Shown here: positions 43,342-51,499 of the stretch, piece after piece
Layout: each line of letters starts with the position of its first letter
How positions within the stretch are numbered: the stretch's first letter is position 1
NCBI RefSeq assembly: GCF_008330945.1
Contig: NZ_CP043489.1
Span: 5,157,501-5,221,500, forward strand
DNA: 64,000 nucleotides
Direction: 5' to 3'
From: Labrys sp. KNU-23
GTDB lineage: Bacteria; Pseudomonadota; Alphaproteobacteria; Rhizobiales; Labraceae
Made by a program: the position numbers and the translations under genes
Notes under the pieces: model-generated
Database searches by the model: none
What the model was told of the DNA's origin: nothing
The model's input: only the letters and a program-made list of their open reading frames with translations

Positions 43342-44427
43342 GTGGCCGTCATTGCAGACAATCCCACCATCATCGGCATGAGCCGCGGCCACCTCGCCGC
43401 TATCCGAGCCTGGCTTGTCGTCGTGGCCGTGCTGGTGATTGCCATGGTGGTGGTGGGCGGCGCCACGCGCCTGACCGAATCCGGGCTCTCGATCACCGAA
43501 TGGCAGCCGATCAAGGGAACCATTCCGCCGCTCTCCGCCAGCGAATGGGCGGCCGAATTCGAGAAATACAAGCAGATCCCGCAATATGTGAAACTGAACC
43601 TCGGCATGTCGCTCGAAGAGTTCAAGTTCATCTATTGGTGGGAGTGGAGTCACCGCCTGCTCGGCCGCCTGATCGGCATTGTCTTTGCCGTGCCGTTCCT
43701 GATCTTCTGGTTGCGTGGCTGGCTGACGCCAAGGCTCACCGTAAAGCTGGTCGGTCTGCTGGCGCTCGGTGGCAGCCAGGGATTGCTGGGCTGGTGGATG
43801 GTGAAATCGGGCCTTGCCGACCGTACCGAGGTCTCGGAATATCGCCTGGCGATGCATCTCACTTTGGCCTGTCTCATTCTCACCGCCATCGTCTGGGTTG
43901 CATCCTCGCTCAGGGATGAACGACATAGCGCGGCCATGCCGGGCGCGGCCAAGGCGATTGCCTATCTCCTGGTGCCGCTCATCCTGGTGCAGATCTTCAT
44001 GGGCGGCCTGGTGGCCGGCCTGAGGGCTGGCATGGCCTACAACACCTGGCCATTGATGGATGGCTATTTCATCCCGGCCCTGAACAATCTCTACATCATG
44101 GTGCCGACCTGGGTGAACCATTTCGAGAATGCGCTGACCGTGCAGTTCCAGCACCGCATGGTGGCCTATCTCATCGTGGCGCTGGCTCTGTTGCAGGCCT
44201 GGATGGGAACCCGAGGGGGCAATGGCCCGGCGCGGAGCCGGGCCCTGCTGGTGGCAGCGGCGGCACTTGGCCAGGCTGCCATCGGCGTCGTCACGCTCGT
44301 GCTGGTCGTGCCGTTGTGGGCGGGCATCCTGCACCAGCTCGGCGGCGTCCTCCTGCTGACCGCCGCGACGGTGCACGCGCAGCGGCTGGTCGCAGGTTCC
44401 GCACCTCAGCTTCCGGCGAGGGCCTGA
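43342..44427 (+). CDS. ctaA: Heme A synthase (COX15/CtaA)
   Basis: Oxidises heme O to heme A for cytochrome aa3 oxidase. The 361-residue protein has eight predicted helices and the conserved histidines in WEWSHRLLGR (about His104), RLAMHLTL, FQHRMVAY and ILHQLGG that bind the two hemes. The GGATRLTESGLSITEW motif after helix 1 is diagnostic of the alphaproteobacterial and mitochondrial COX15 type. The GTG at 43342 was chosen because AGGAAAGG lies 7 nt upstream; starts further up would run through repeat E. Its 3' end overlaps the convergent metY gene by 22 bp. Confidence 0.93.
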   Translation: MAVIADNPTIIGMSRGHLAAIRAWLVVVAVLVIAMVVVGGATRLTESGLSITEWQPIKGTIPPLSASEWAAEFEKYKQIPQYVKLNLGMSLEEFKFIYWWEWSHRLLGRLIGIVFAVPFLIFWLRGWLTPRLTVKLVGLLALGGSQGLLGWWMVKSGLADRTEVSEYRLAMHLTLACLILTAIVWVASSLRDERHSAAMPGAAKAIAYLLVPLILVQIFMGGLVAGLRAGMAYNTWPLMDGYFIPALNNLYIMVPTWVNHFENALTVQFQHRMVAYLIVALALLQAWMGTRGGNGPARSRALLVAAAALGQAAIGVVTLVLVVPLWAGILHQLGGVLLLTAATVHAQRLVAGSAPQLPARA

Positions 44428-45692
44428 TCGAGGTCGGCGATGATGTCCTTGACGTCCTCGATACCAACGGAGATGCGCACCACGTCCGGACCGGCGCCAG
44501 CTGCCTTCTTCTGCTCATCGGACAATTGCCGGTGGGTGGTGGAAGCCGGGTGAATGATCAGCGAGCGGGTGTCGCCGACATTGGCGAGATGCGAGAACAG
44601 CTTGACGTTCGACACCAGCTGGATGCCGGCATCATTGCCGCCCTTCAAGCCGAAGGTGAACACGGCCCCGGCGCCCTTGGGGCAATATTTGCGGGCGAGG
44701 GCGTTGTAGCGGTCGGCATCGAGGCCGGGATAGGACACCCAGGCCACGCCCGGATGCTCGGCAAGATATTGGGCGACGGCCAGGGCGTTGTCCGAATGCT
44801 TTTGCATGCGCAGCGGCAGGGTCTCGATGCCCGTCAGGATCAGGAAGGCATTGAAGGGCGATAGCGCCGGGCCGAGGTCGCGCAAGCCGAGCACGCGCGC
44901 AGCGATGGCGAAGGCGAAATTGCCGAAGGTCTCGCCGATGACGATGCCATTATATTCGGGGCGCGGCGCCGACAGGAACGGATAGCGGCCGGACGCCAGC
45001 CAATCGAACTTGCCACCGTCGACGATGACGCCGCCGATCGAATTGCCGTGCCCACCCAGGAATTTGGTGGCCGAATGCACCACGATGTCAGCGCCGAAGT
45101 CGATCGGCCGGGTGAGATAGGGCGAGGCGAGGGTGTTGTCGACGATCAGCGGTACGCCGGCCTTCTTGGCGATGGCCGCGATCGCTGCGATATCGGTGAT
45201 GATGCCGCCCGGATTGGCGATGGATTCGATGAAGATCGCCTTGGTCTTCGGCGTCACTGCGGCTGCGAAGCTGGAGGGATCGTTGGCATCGGCCCAGCGC
45301 ACGTTCCAATCGAACGAGCGGAAGGAATGGTTGAACTGGTTGATCGAGCCACCATAGAGCTTGTTGGAGGCGATGAACTCGTCGCCCGGCTGCAGCAGAG
45401 TGTGGAACACCAGCATCTGGGCGGCATGCCCGGAGGCGACCGCCAGGGCCGCGGTGCCGCCTTCCAGTGCGGCGACACGCTCTTCCAGCACCGCATTGGT
45501 GGGGTTGGTGATGCGCGAATAGATGTTGCCGAAGGCCTGCAACCCGAAGAGCGAAGCTGCATGGTCGACATCGTCGAAGACGAAGGATGTCGTCTGATAG
45601 ATCGGGGTAGCGCGGGCGCCGGTGGTCGGATCGGGCTGTGCGCCAGCGTGTACCGCAAGCGTTGAAAACCCAGGTTGTTGCTCAGCCGACAT
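44406..45692 (-). CDS. metY: O-acetylhomoserine aminocarboxypropyltransferase (sulfhydrylase)
   Basis: PLP enzyme that makes homocysteine from O-acetylhomoserine and sulfide. The 428-residue protein has the Cys/Met-metabolism fold with YQTTSFVF, IYSRITNPT, the PLP lysine in VHSATKFLGGHG, and the C-terminal HPASTTHRQLS. The length of about 430 and the inserted SAPRPEYNG segment separate MetY from the shorter MetZ/MetB enzymes. The ATG at 45692 sits 6 nt after AGGAGG. With hom in the same window it would act downstream of homoserine acetylation. No SAM-II riboswitch was recognised upstream. Confidence 0.92.
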   Translation of the reverse strand: MSAEQQPGFSTLAVHAGAQPDPTTGARATPIYQTTSFVFDDVDHAASLFGLQAFGNIYSRITNPTNAVLEERVAALEGGTAALAVASGHAAQMLVFHTLLQPGDEFIASNKLYGGSINQFNHSFRSFDWNVRWADANDPSSFAAAVTPKTKAIFIESIANPGGIITDIAAIAAIAKKAGVPLIVDNTLASPYLTRPIDFGADIVVHSATKFLGGHGNSIGGVIVDGGKFDWLASGRYPFLSAPRPEYNGIVIGETFGNFAFAIAARVLGLRDLGPALSPFNAFLILTGIETLPLRMQKHSDNALAVAQYLAEHPGVAWVSYPGLDADRYNALARKYCPKGAGAVFTFGLKGGNDAGIQLVSNVKLFSHLANVGDTRSLIIHPASTTHRQLSDEQKKAAGAGPDVVRISVGIEDVKDIIADLDQALAGS

Positions 45693-45756
45693 CATGATCC
45701 TCCTTGGATGTTCTTGCAGGTTGTTTGGCCGCAATGACACGGCGTTGGTGAATTGG

Positions 45757-45831
45757 TGTCATTGCGAGCGCAGTGAAGCAATCCAGTTTTTGCAGGAGGC
45801 TCTGGATTGCTTCACTGCGTTCGCAATGACA
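45757..45831. repeat. TCATTGCGAGCG-type palindromic repeat
   Basis: 30-bp arms at 45757-45786 and 45802-45831, complementary except for one base, around a 15-nt loop. The arm reads TGTCATTGCGAGCGCAGTGA then AGCAATCCAG. It belongs to the widespread family of CATTGCGAGCG...GAAGCAATCC palindromes seen in many bacterial genomes. A truncated partner, GCAATGACA, lies at about 45731-45739. It sits between metY and the CoA-binding gene. Confidence 0.9.
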
Positions 45832-45846
45832 GGCAGTATCAGCAGC

Positions 45847-46368
45847 CTAGCGGCGCAGGCCGAGGCGCTGGAAGCCCCGCGGATCGCGGGTGGCGCGTTT
45901 GGAGGAAATCGCTCCGGAATTGACACCGGCCCAGCCGATTTCACCGGAAAGCCGGCCATATTCGATCTTGGGGCAGCGGTTCATCACGACCTCGATACCG
46001 GCGGCTTCGGCTTTCGCGGCTGCGGCATCATTGCGCACCGTCAACTGCATCCAGATCACCTTGGGCAGGACCGGCAAAGCGAGAATCTCGTCGACGACCG
46101 TGCCGGCTGCTTCGGAATTTCGGAAGATGTCGACCATGTCGACGGGACCGGGCAGGGTCGCCAGGCTGGCGTAAACAGGCAGGTCCAGAATGGTCTTGCC
46201 GGCGAGGCCTGGGTTGATCGGGAACATCTGATAGCCGCGCAGCTTGAGATATTTCAGCACGAAATAACTCGGCCGGACCTCATTGGCCGAGGCGCCGACC
46301 ATGGCGATGCTGTGAACCTTGCGCAGGATGTCGCCGATATAATCGTCAGAATAGCTGTCGTGGTTCAT
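45847..46368 (-). CDS. CoA-binding domain protein (YccU-like)
   Basis: A 173-residue Rossmann-fold protein of the YccU/CoA_binding_2 family. The nucleotide-binding turn is seen in IAMVGASANEVRPSY (about 21-35), with MFPINPGLAG and MVDIFRNSEAAG following, and the conserved NRCPKIEY near the C terminus. Family members bind CoA non-covalently and have no settled enzymatic function. In Hyphomicrobiales it is commonly found beside O-acetylhomoserine sulfhydrylase, as here, suggesting a link to sulfur amino-acid metabolism. No strong start signal; ATG at 46368. Confidence 0.88.
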   Translation of the reverse strand: MNHDSYSDDYIGDILRKVHSIAMVGASANEVRPSYFVLKYLKLRGYQMFPINPGLAGKTILDLPVYASLATLPGPVDMVDIFRNSEAAGTVVDEILALPVLPKVIWMQLTVRNDAAAAKAEAAGIEVVMNRCPKIEYGRLSGEIGWAGVNSGAISSKRATRDPRGFQRLGLRR

Positions 46369-46398
46369 TCACACATCCGCCGGTCGTCCATCGGTCAA

Positions 46399-47001
46399 TC
46401 AATTGGCTTCGGCTATCGGCTTGAGCCTGTCGAGAAAGGGTTTCACCACCTCGGCATTGCCGGGAAGCGGCGTCAAGGCCTGCAGCGAAGCAAATTGCTC
46501 GTCGAGTTGCTGCAGCGCCTCCTTCTTCTTCTCCGGGGTGAGGCTCTGATCCGCTTCGATCTCGGCTCGGGCCTTGGCCTTGTCGGCGTCGGGGTCGCTC
46601 TGGGCGTTGTCGGCCGCGCCGTTATTGTCGGGGACGTCGGCCTGATAGGCCAGCATCACTGAGTTGGTGACGACATCGAGAGCGTCCAGATCCTTGAATT
46701 CATACTTGCTCAAGACGGCATCGATGCGCGTCTTGGCTTCGGCGATATCCTGGAATGCGGGCAGGGAAGCTACGGGATCATCGCCCGGCGTATCGGAACG
46801 GTCGCCATATTTCTTGGCAAGATCGGCGGCAAGGGCCGTCAATTCAGCGCGGGCGGCAATGAACTTCTCCACCACCGCCGGGGTCAGCTTGATCTGATCG
46901 TCGCTTGCACCGGCCGAGCCGGTCATGAAACACGCCGAGAGAGCCAGGCCGGAAGCGAGACAGAGGCGACGGACGAGTTGCCTGACGGTGGAAGCGTGCA
47001 T
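46399..47001 (-). CDS. Hypothetical secreted or lipid-anchored helical protein
   Basis: A 200-residue protein of unknown function. The N terminus is a signal sequence (basic RQLVRR, hydrophobic LCLASGLALSACF). LSAC at 21-24 fits a lipobox, but GSAGAS slightly later could be a signal peptidase I site. The mature part is acidic and almost entirely helical, with an Asp/Ala/Lys-rich stretch (about 124-165) likely to form a coiled coil. It lies 10 bp after nadK on the same strand, so it is probably cotranscribed with it. I do not recognise the family beyond a general resemblance to conserved alphaproteobacterial exported proteins. Confidence 0.7.
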   Translation of the reverse strand: MHASTVRQLVRRLCLASGLALSACFMTGSAGASDDQIKLTPAVVEKFIAARAELTALAADLAKKYGDRSDTPGDDPVASLPAFQDIAEAKTRIDAVLSKYEFKDLDALDVVTNSVMLAYQADVPDNNGAADNAQSDPDADKAKARAEIEADQSLTPEKKKEALQQLDEQFASLQALTPLPGNAEVVKPFLDRLKPIAEAN

Positions 47002-47011
47002 GTTGGCTACC

Positions 47012-47791
47012 CTACCAATCGAATTGTTCGCGCAGGATGCGTTCGTCGAGTGAGTGCCCAGGGTCGTGCAGCATGATGAGGTCCTGCGACAAATCCATGG
47101 CTATCTCGACGCGCTGCACGTCCTTGACCTCGACATTGTCGCCGACCGCATTGACGGGCCGCTTGCCGGCCTCCAGCACGTCGATGGTGACGCGGGCGCG
47201 CTGCGGCAGGATGGCTCCGCGCCAACGGCGAGGGCGGAAGGCCGAGATCGGGGTGAGCGCCAGCAAAGGCGCCTCCAGCGGCAGGATCGGACCGTTGGCC
47301 GATAGATTATAGGCGGTCGATCCGGCGGGAGTCGCTATGATCAGGCCATCGCAGATCAGGCTTTCCAGCCGCACATGTTCGTCGATCGAGATTTTCAGCT
47401 TGGCGGCCTGAAAGCGGGCGCGCAGCAGCGAAACCTCGTTGATGGCATAGGACTTCGACTTCTGGCCGTGCGTATCGACCGCGCACATCGCAAGCGGATG
47501 CACCACGCTACGCCGGGCCTTGGCCAGGCGATCGTGCAGCTCATTCTCGCTGAACTCGTTCATCAGGAAGCCGACGGAGCCGCGATTCATGCCATAGATG
47601 GGAAGTTTGCGTCCCATCAGCCTGTGCAATGTCTGCAGCATGAGGCCGTCGCCACCGAGAGCGACTACAACCTCGGCCTCCTCGATTGGAACGTCGCCAT
47701 AGCGAGCGGTGAGCGATTTGAGCGCTTTGCGAGCCGACGCGGTGGCGGTGGCCACGAAGGCAATCTTCTCAAAATGATGTTTGCTGGTCAC
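47012..47791 (-). CDS. nadK: NAD kinase
   Basis: ATP-dependent phosphorylation of NAD to NADP. The 259-residue protein has the catalytic GGDG at 46-49, the NRGSVGFLMNEF block, and the substrate loop ATPAGSTAYNLSANGPI. It matches the shorter alphaproteobacterial NAD kinases (about 255 aa). The start is GTG at 47791; no strong Shine-Dalgarno is visible. About 200 bp upstream lies the rne terminator, so nadK probably has its own promoter in the 47792-47983 interval, where nothing specific was recognised. Confidence 0.94.
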   Translation of the reverse strand: MTSKHHFEKIAFVATATASARKALKSLTARYGDVPIEEAEVVVALGGDGLMLQTLHRLMGRKLPIYGMNRGSVGFLMNEFSENELHDRLAKARRSVVHPLAMCAVDTHGQKSKSYAINEVSLLRARFQAAKLKISIDEHVRLESLICDGLIIATPAGSTAYNLSANGPILPLEAPLLALTPISAFRPRRWRGAILPQRARVTIDVLEAGKRPVNAVGDNVEVKDVQRVEIAMDLSQDLIMLHDPGHSLDERILREQFDW

Positions 47792-47983
47792 GAATGAAAT
47801 CGCAATGGGAATGTTCGCTGGACCAGGGACAGACGCGTGCCCGGATCCAATGGGTGAGGCAGGCGACGTATGCCCGGCGCCAGCCTATCGCGAAAAATCG
47901 TCGGCTGCCAATGCTCAAAGCGTTTGGCGATCTGGCAGAACCACCTGGTGGGCAAAGGAAGACCTGCGGCAGATTGGCTCGAC

Positions 47984-48017
47984 ATAAGAAAACGCCGCAC
48001 TGAAGATCAGTGCGGCG
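47984..48017 (-). terminator. Rho-independent terminator of rne
   Basis: On the minus strand: a perfect 11-bp stem CGCCGCACTGA/TCAGTGCGGCG with a 3-nt loop, followed by TTTTCTTAT. It starts 25 bp after the rne stop codon. Confidence 0.92.
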
Positions 48018-48042
48018 CCTCCAAAGATCCTGGGGGATCACG

Positions 48043-50724
48043 TCATTTCTTCGACCACCATCCGGCTTTCTTCGGCTTTGCCGGGTCCACGGTATCGACA
48101 TAGACATAGGCCGAAGGGTTGGACACCACGACTTCTCGCACGGCAGCGACCACGACCTCTTCCGATGCCGGCTCGGGTTCGAGTTCGGCGACGGGGGCCG
48201 GTGCCGGAGGCTGTTCGACCGGGGCAGGCTCGGCTTCAGGAGCCGGGGCCGCTGCGGCGGCAGTCTCACTCTCTGCTTCGGTCTTGATCGCCACCTGCTT
48301 GCGGCCGCGGCGCTTGGGCTTCGGCTTTTCCTCGGCAACCACCTCGGGCACGACTTCGGCGACGGCAGGGGCCTCGGTGGCCTCCGCTGCGACAGCCTCG
48401 ACGGCCGGAACCTCCGGAGGAGTTGCCGCGGGTGCTTCGGTTTCGACAGCCGTCGCTGTTTCGGCCTCGGCCTCGCGGCGGCCGCCGCGCCGCCCCCGGC
48501 GCCTGCGCTTGCCGGCATCGGCACCCTCTTCCTCACTCGGTGCGGCGGCTTCGGCGGCTGGTGGCGGTGCCACTTCTTCCACGACGGGGGCTTCGGCAAC
48601 GGCCTGCTCATCGGAGGACGCGACTTCCTCGCCTTCGCCTTCAACCTCGCTGTCGCCTTCACCGGCAGCTGCGTTCTGCGCATCCGTCTCGGCGCCGGTA
48701 CCATTGCCCCGCCGCCGACGACGACGGCGGCGGCGCTTGCGGTTGCTGTCGCCGGAGTCGGCATCGCCATCCGCAGCCTGCTGGCGCGGCTTACGGGCGC
48801 TCTCGGTTTCCTTTTCCTCTTCCTCGTCGGCTTCGCTCTCGACCTCGGCAACTTCCTCGGCCGGCGGGAAGGAATCGACCTGAACCGTGGTCGCGACGGG
48901 GCGCGGTTCCTGCGGCGTTGCGACATCGCCGCGCTCGATCAGGTAGTTCTGGCTGCCCACGATGGTTTCATCGGCGCTAACGGTGATCAAGACACCGAAA
49001 CGGGCCTCGAGCGCGTAGAGATGGCCGCGCTTGTGGTTGAGCACGTAAAGAGCAGTGGCCGTCCGGGTGCGCAATACGAGGTTATGTGTGGCGCTCTTGA
49101 GAAGCTGGTCTTCGAGCGCGCGCAGGATATGCAGCGCCACCGAGGTGACCGAACGAACATGGCCGCTGCCGCCGCAATGGGCGCACACTTCGGTGGAGGA
49201 TTCCAGCACGCCAGTACGGATGCGCTGGCGCGACATCTCCATCAGGCCGAAATGCGAGATACGGCCGACCTGGATGCGCGCCCTGTCGTTCTTCAGGCAG
49301 TCCTTGAGCTTTCGCTCCACCGAGCGGTTGTTGCGGCTCTCGTCCATATCGATGAAATCGATGACGATCAGGCCGGCAAGGTCGCGCAGGCGCAGCTGAC
49401 GGGAGATTTCTTCCGCCGCTTCGAGATTGGTTTTGAGGGCGGTGTCCTCGATATTGTGCTCGCGCGTGGCGCGGCCGGAGTTGACGTCGATCGAAACCAG
49501 CGCCTCGGTCTGGTTGATGACGATGTAACCGCCCGATTTCAGGTTGACCGAAGGCGAGAACATCGCGTCGAGCTGGGCCTCCACGCCGAAGCGCTGGAAC
49601 AGCGGGGCCGCCTCACGATAGGCCTGGACGTTCTTGGCATGGCTCGGCATGAGCATGCGCATGAAGTCCTTGGCCTCGCGATAGCCATCGTCGCCGGCGA
49701 CGATTACCTCGTCGATGTCCTTGTTGTAGAGGTCACGGATCGAGCGCTTGATCAGCGAACCTTCTTCATAGACTAAGGTCGGCGCTGCCGACTTCAGGGT
49801 GAGGTCGCGGACATTCTCCCACAGGCGCAGCAGATATTCGAAGTCGCGCTTGATCTCGACCTTGGTGCGCGAGGCGCCGGCCGTGCGCAGGATCACACCC
49901 ATGCCATCCGGCACATCGAGCTCGCCGGCTACGGCCTTGAGACGCTTGCGGTCGACGACATTGGTGATCTTGCGGGAGATGCCGCCGCCACGGGCGGTAT
50001 TGGGCATCAGCACCGAGTAACGGCCGGCCAGCGACAGATAGGTGGTAAGGGCCGCGCCCTTGTTGCCACGCTCTTCCTTGACGACCTGGACCAGCAGCAC
50101 CTGGCGGCGCTTGATCACTTCCTGGATCTTGTACTGCTTGCGCGGGCGGGAAACACGCTCGGGAATGTCGTCGGAGACGTCACCGCCGCCGAGCGCCTCG
50201 ACATGCTCCTCGTCGGAGCCGGAGCCAACCTCGACGATGCCGCCGGAGCCACCCTCGTCGCTGCCACTGTCTTCGGACGCCTCGGGTTCGGGTGCAGAGG
50301 CGATGACGGCGGCCTCCACCTCGGCTGCCTCGGTGCGATTCTGGCCGCGGCCGCGGCGACGGCGCGAACCGCCCCGGCGCCCCTCGCTCCCCCCATTGGC
50401 ATTGCCGTTTTCTTCATCATCTTCCTCGTCGCGATGCGAGCGCTGTTCCTCGGCCAGCAAGGCCAGGCGATCAGCAACGGGGATCTGATAGTAATCGGGA
50501 TGGATTTCCGAAAAGGCGAGGAAGCCATGGCGGTTGCCGCCATATTCCACGAAGGCCGCCTGCAGGGACGGTTCGACCCGGGTGACTTTGGCGAGATAGA
50601 TATTGCCGCGCAGCTGCTTGCGATTGGCTGCTTCGAAGTCAAACTCCTCGACGCGATTGCCGCGGACCACCACGACCCGGGTTTCCTCCGGGTGGGCGGC
50701 GTCGATCAACATTTTGTTGGCCAT
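48043..50724 (-). CDS. rne: Ribonuclease E
   Basis: The 893-residue endoribonuclease that nucleates the RNA degradosome. The N-terminal catalytic half has an S1 domain interrupted by a charged, low-complexity insertion of about 100 residues (about 92-195, with RRGGSRRRRGRG and acidic runs), typical of alphaproteobacteria. RNase H-like and DNase I-like subdomains follow, with DFIDMDESRNNRSVE, then the zinc-link Cys pair in CAHCGGSGH. The C-terminal 280 residues are a disordered Ala/Pro/Glu scaffold with Arg-rich patches (RKRRRRRRRRRG, RRRRGRRGGRR). The ATG at 50724 (MANKMLIDA) follows family alignment. A long upstream region may hold an autoregulatory leader. Confidence 0.95.
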   Translation of the reverse strand: MANKMLIDAAHPEETRVVVVRGNRVEEFDFEAANRKQLRGNIYLAKVTRVEPSLQAAFVEYGGNRHGFLAFSEIHPDYYQIPVADRLALLAEEQRSHRDEEDDEENGNANGGSEGRRGGSRRRRGRGQNRTEAAEVEAAVIASAPEPEASEDSGSDEGGSGGIVEVGSGSDEEHVEALGGGDVSDDIPERVSRPRKQYKIQEVIKRRQVLLVQVVKEERGNKGAALTTYLSLAGRYSVLMPNTARGGGISRKITNVVDRKRLKAVAGELDVPDGMGVILRTAGASRTKVEIKRDFEYLLRLWENVRDLTLKSAAPTLVYEEGSLIKRSIRDLYNKDIDEVIVAGDDGYREAKDFMRMLMPSHAKNVQAYREAAPLFQRFGVEAQLDAMFSPSVNLKSGGYIVINQTEALVSIDVNSGRATREHNIEDTALKTNLEAAEEISRQLRLRDLAGLIVIDFIDMDESRNNRSVERKLKDCLKNDRARIQVGRISHFGLMEMSRQRIRTGVLESSTEVCAHCGGSGHVRSVTSVALHILRALEDQLLKSATHNLVLRTRTATALYVLNHKRGHLYALEARFGVLITVSADETIVGSQNYLIERGDVATPQEPRPVATTVQVDSFPPAEEVAEVESEADEEEEKETESARKPRQQAADGDADSGDSNRKRRRRRRRRRGNGTGAETDAQNAAAGEGDSEVEGEGEEVASSDEQAVAEAPVVEEVAPPPAAEAAAPSEEEGADAGKRRRRGRRGGRREAEAETATAVETEAPAATPPEVPAVEAVAAEATEAPAVAEVVPEVVAEEKPKPKRRGRKQVAIKTEAESETAAAAAPAPEAEPAPVEQPPAPAPVAELEPEPASEEVVVAAVREVVVSNPSAYVYVDTVDPAKPKKAGWWSKK

Positions 50725-51499
50725 TATTATTTTCTCTCTGGCAGGCGCGGCCGAGGTCATGCACGGGGCTGCAGGCGACGAACGCCGATACAGCCCTGCC
50801 AATGCGGCAAGCGCTTGCTCTGTTGGCTGGGACAAGGCTCGATGAGGGGCGAATGGTATGTCCCGAAAGCGAAAGCGGCAGTGTTCGTGCAATCCGCTCG
50901 GGGAGTGCACGCTGCTTCACTTCACGACGTCCGGGGGATGCTGTTGTTTGCATCGCTCCATCACCGGGTTCGGGTCACGGGAAGAATCCCGCGACGGCGC
51001 TCTCGGTCGATGGGCGGGACGGGATATCCGACCGGCGCTCGCGCCGATCCGGATCGCCAGGCGATCCGCACGCCACCCGTGATTCTCCTTATCCTCTAAG
51101 GACACATCAGTAGCCGGATAACCTCGGCTTGGCCGGCACCGCATACGATCGTCACGCTTTCACGGCGCAACCGGTCTGCAGGGACCATTCTGATGCTCGA
51201 ATTCGGCATGGTCGGAGAACCATTCGAGAGCAGAATTGTTTTATCGAGTTCTTGTTCGATTTGGCAAGGATTTCCGTTGGCTGTGGCAGGAATGACACGG
51301 ACAATGTGGGGGCTGCGTTAACGTCGGTGACACCCTTCGAGACCATCATCATTGTTTCGCCACTTCCGAGCGGATATTGGCAGGGCTGAATTCCGTGCCG
51401 GATCCAGCCTTGCCGCATGAAACCGCGACCGAGTGTTCCGCGCGGTTTTTTCCTGCCGGGCCGGCATGTGCGACAGGTCTGTTCGATGGCAATTTGGAG
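50725..51499. other. Long divergent intergenic region upstream of rne and amiC
   Basis: 775 bp without a recognised gene. It probably carries the rne 5' leader. A weak minus-strand promoter candidate is TTGCCA at 51267-51262 with GATAAA at 51245-51240 (16-bp spacer). A perfect 17-bp palindrome, GGATCGCCAGGCGATCC, lies at 51051-51067. Short open frames in it show no ribosome sites or family resemblance. Confidence 0.5.

Noticed and set aside
45693..45846. SAM-II riboswitch ahead of metY
   Set aside because: The interval is mostly the CATTGCGAGCG palindrome and no SAM-II pseudoknot pattern was seen.
48010..49776. 588-codon plus-strand frame opposite rne
   Set aside because: It mirrors the low-complexity C-terminal half of RNase E; the apparent Gly/Phe/Arg richness comes from the Ala/Glu/Pro codons on the other strand.
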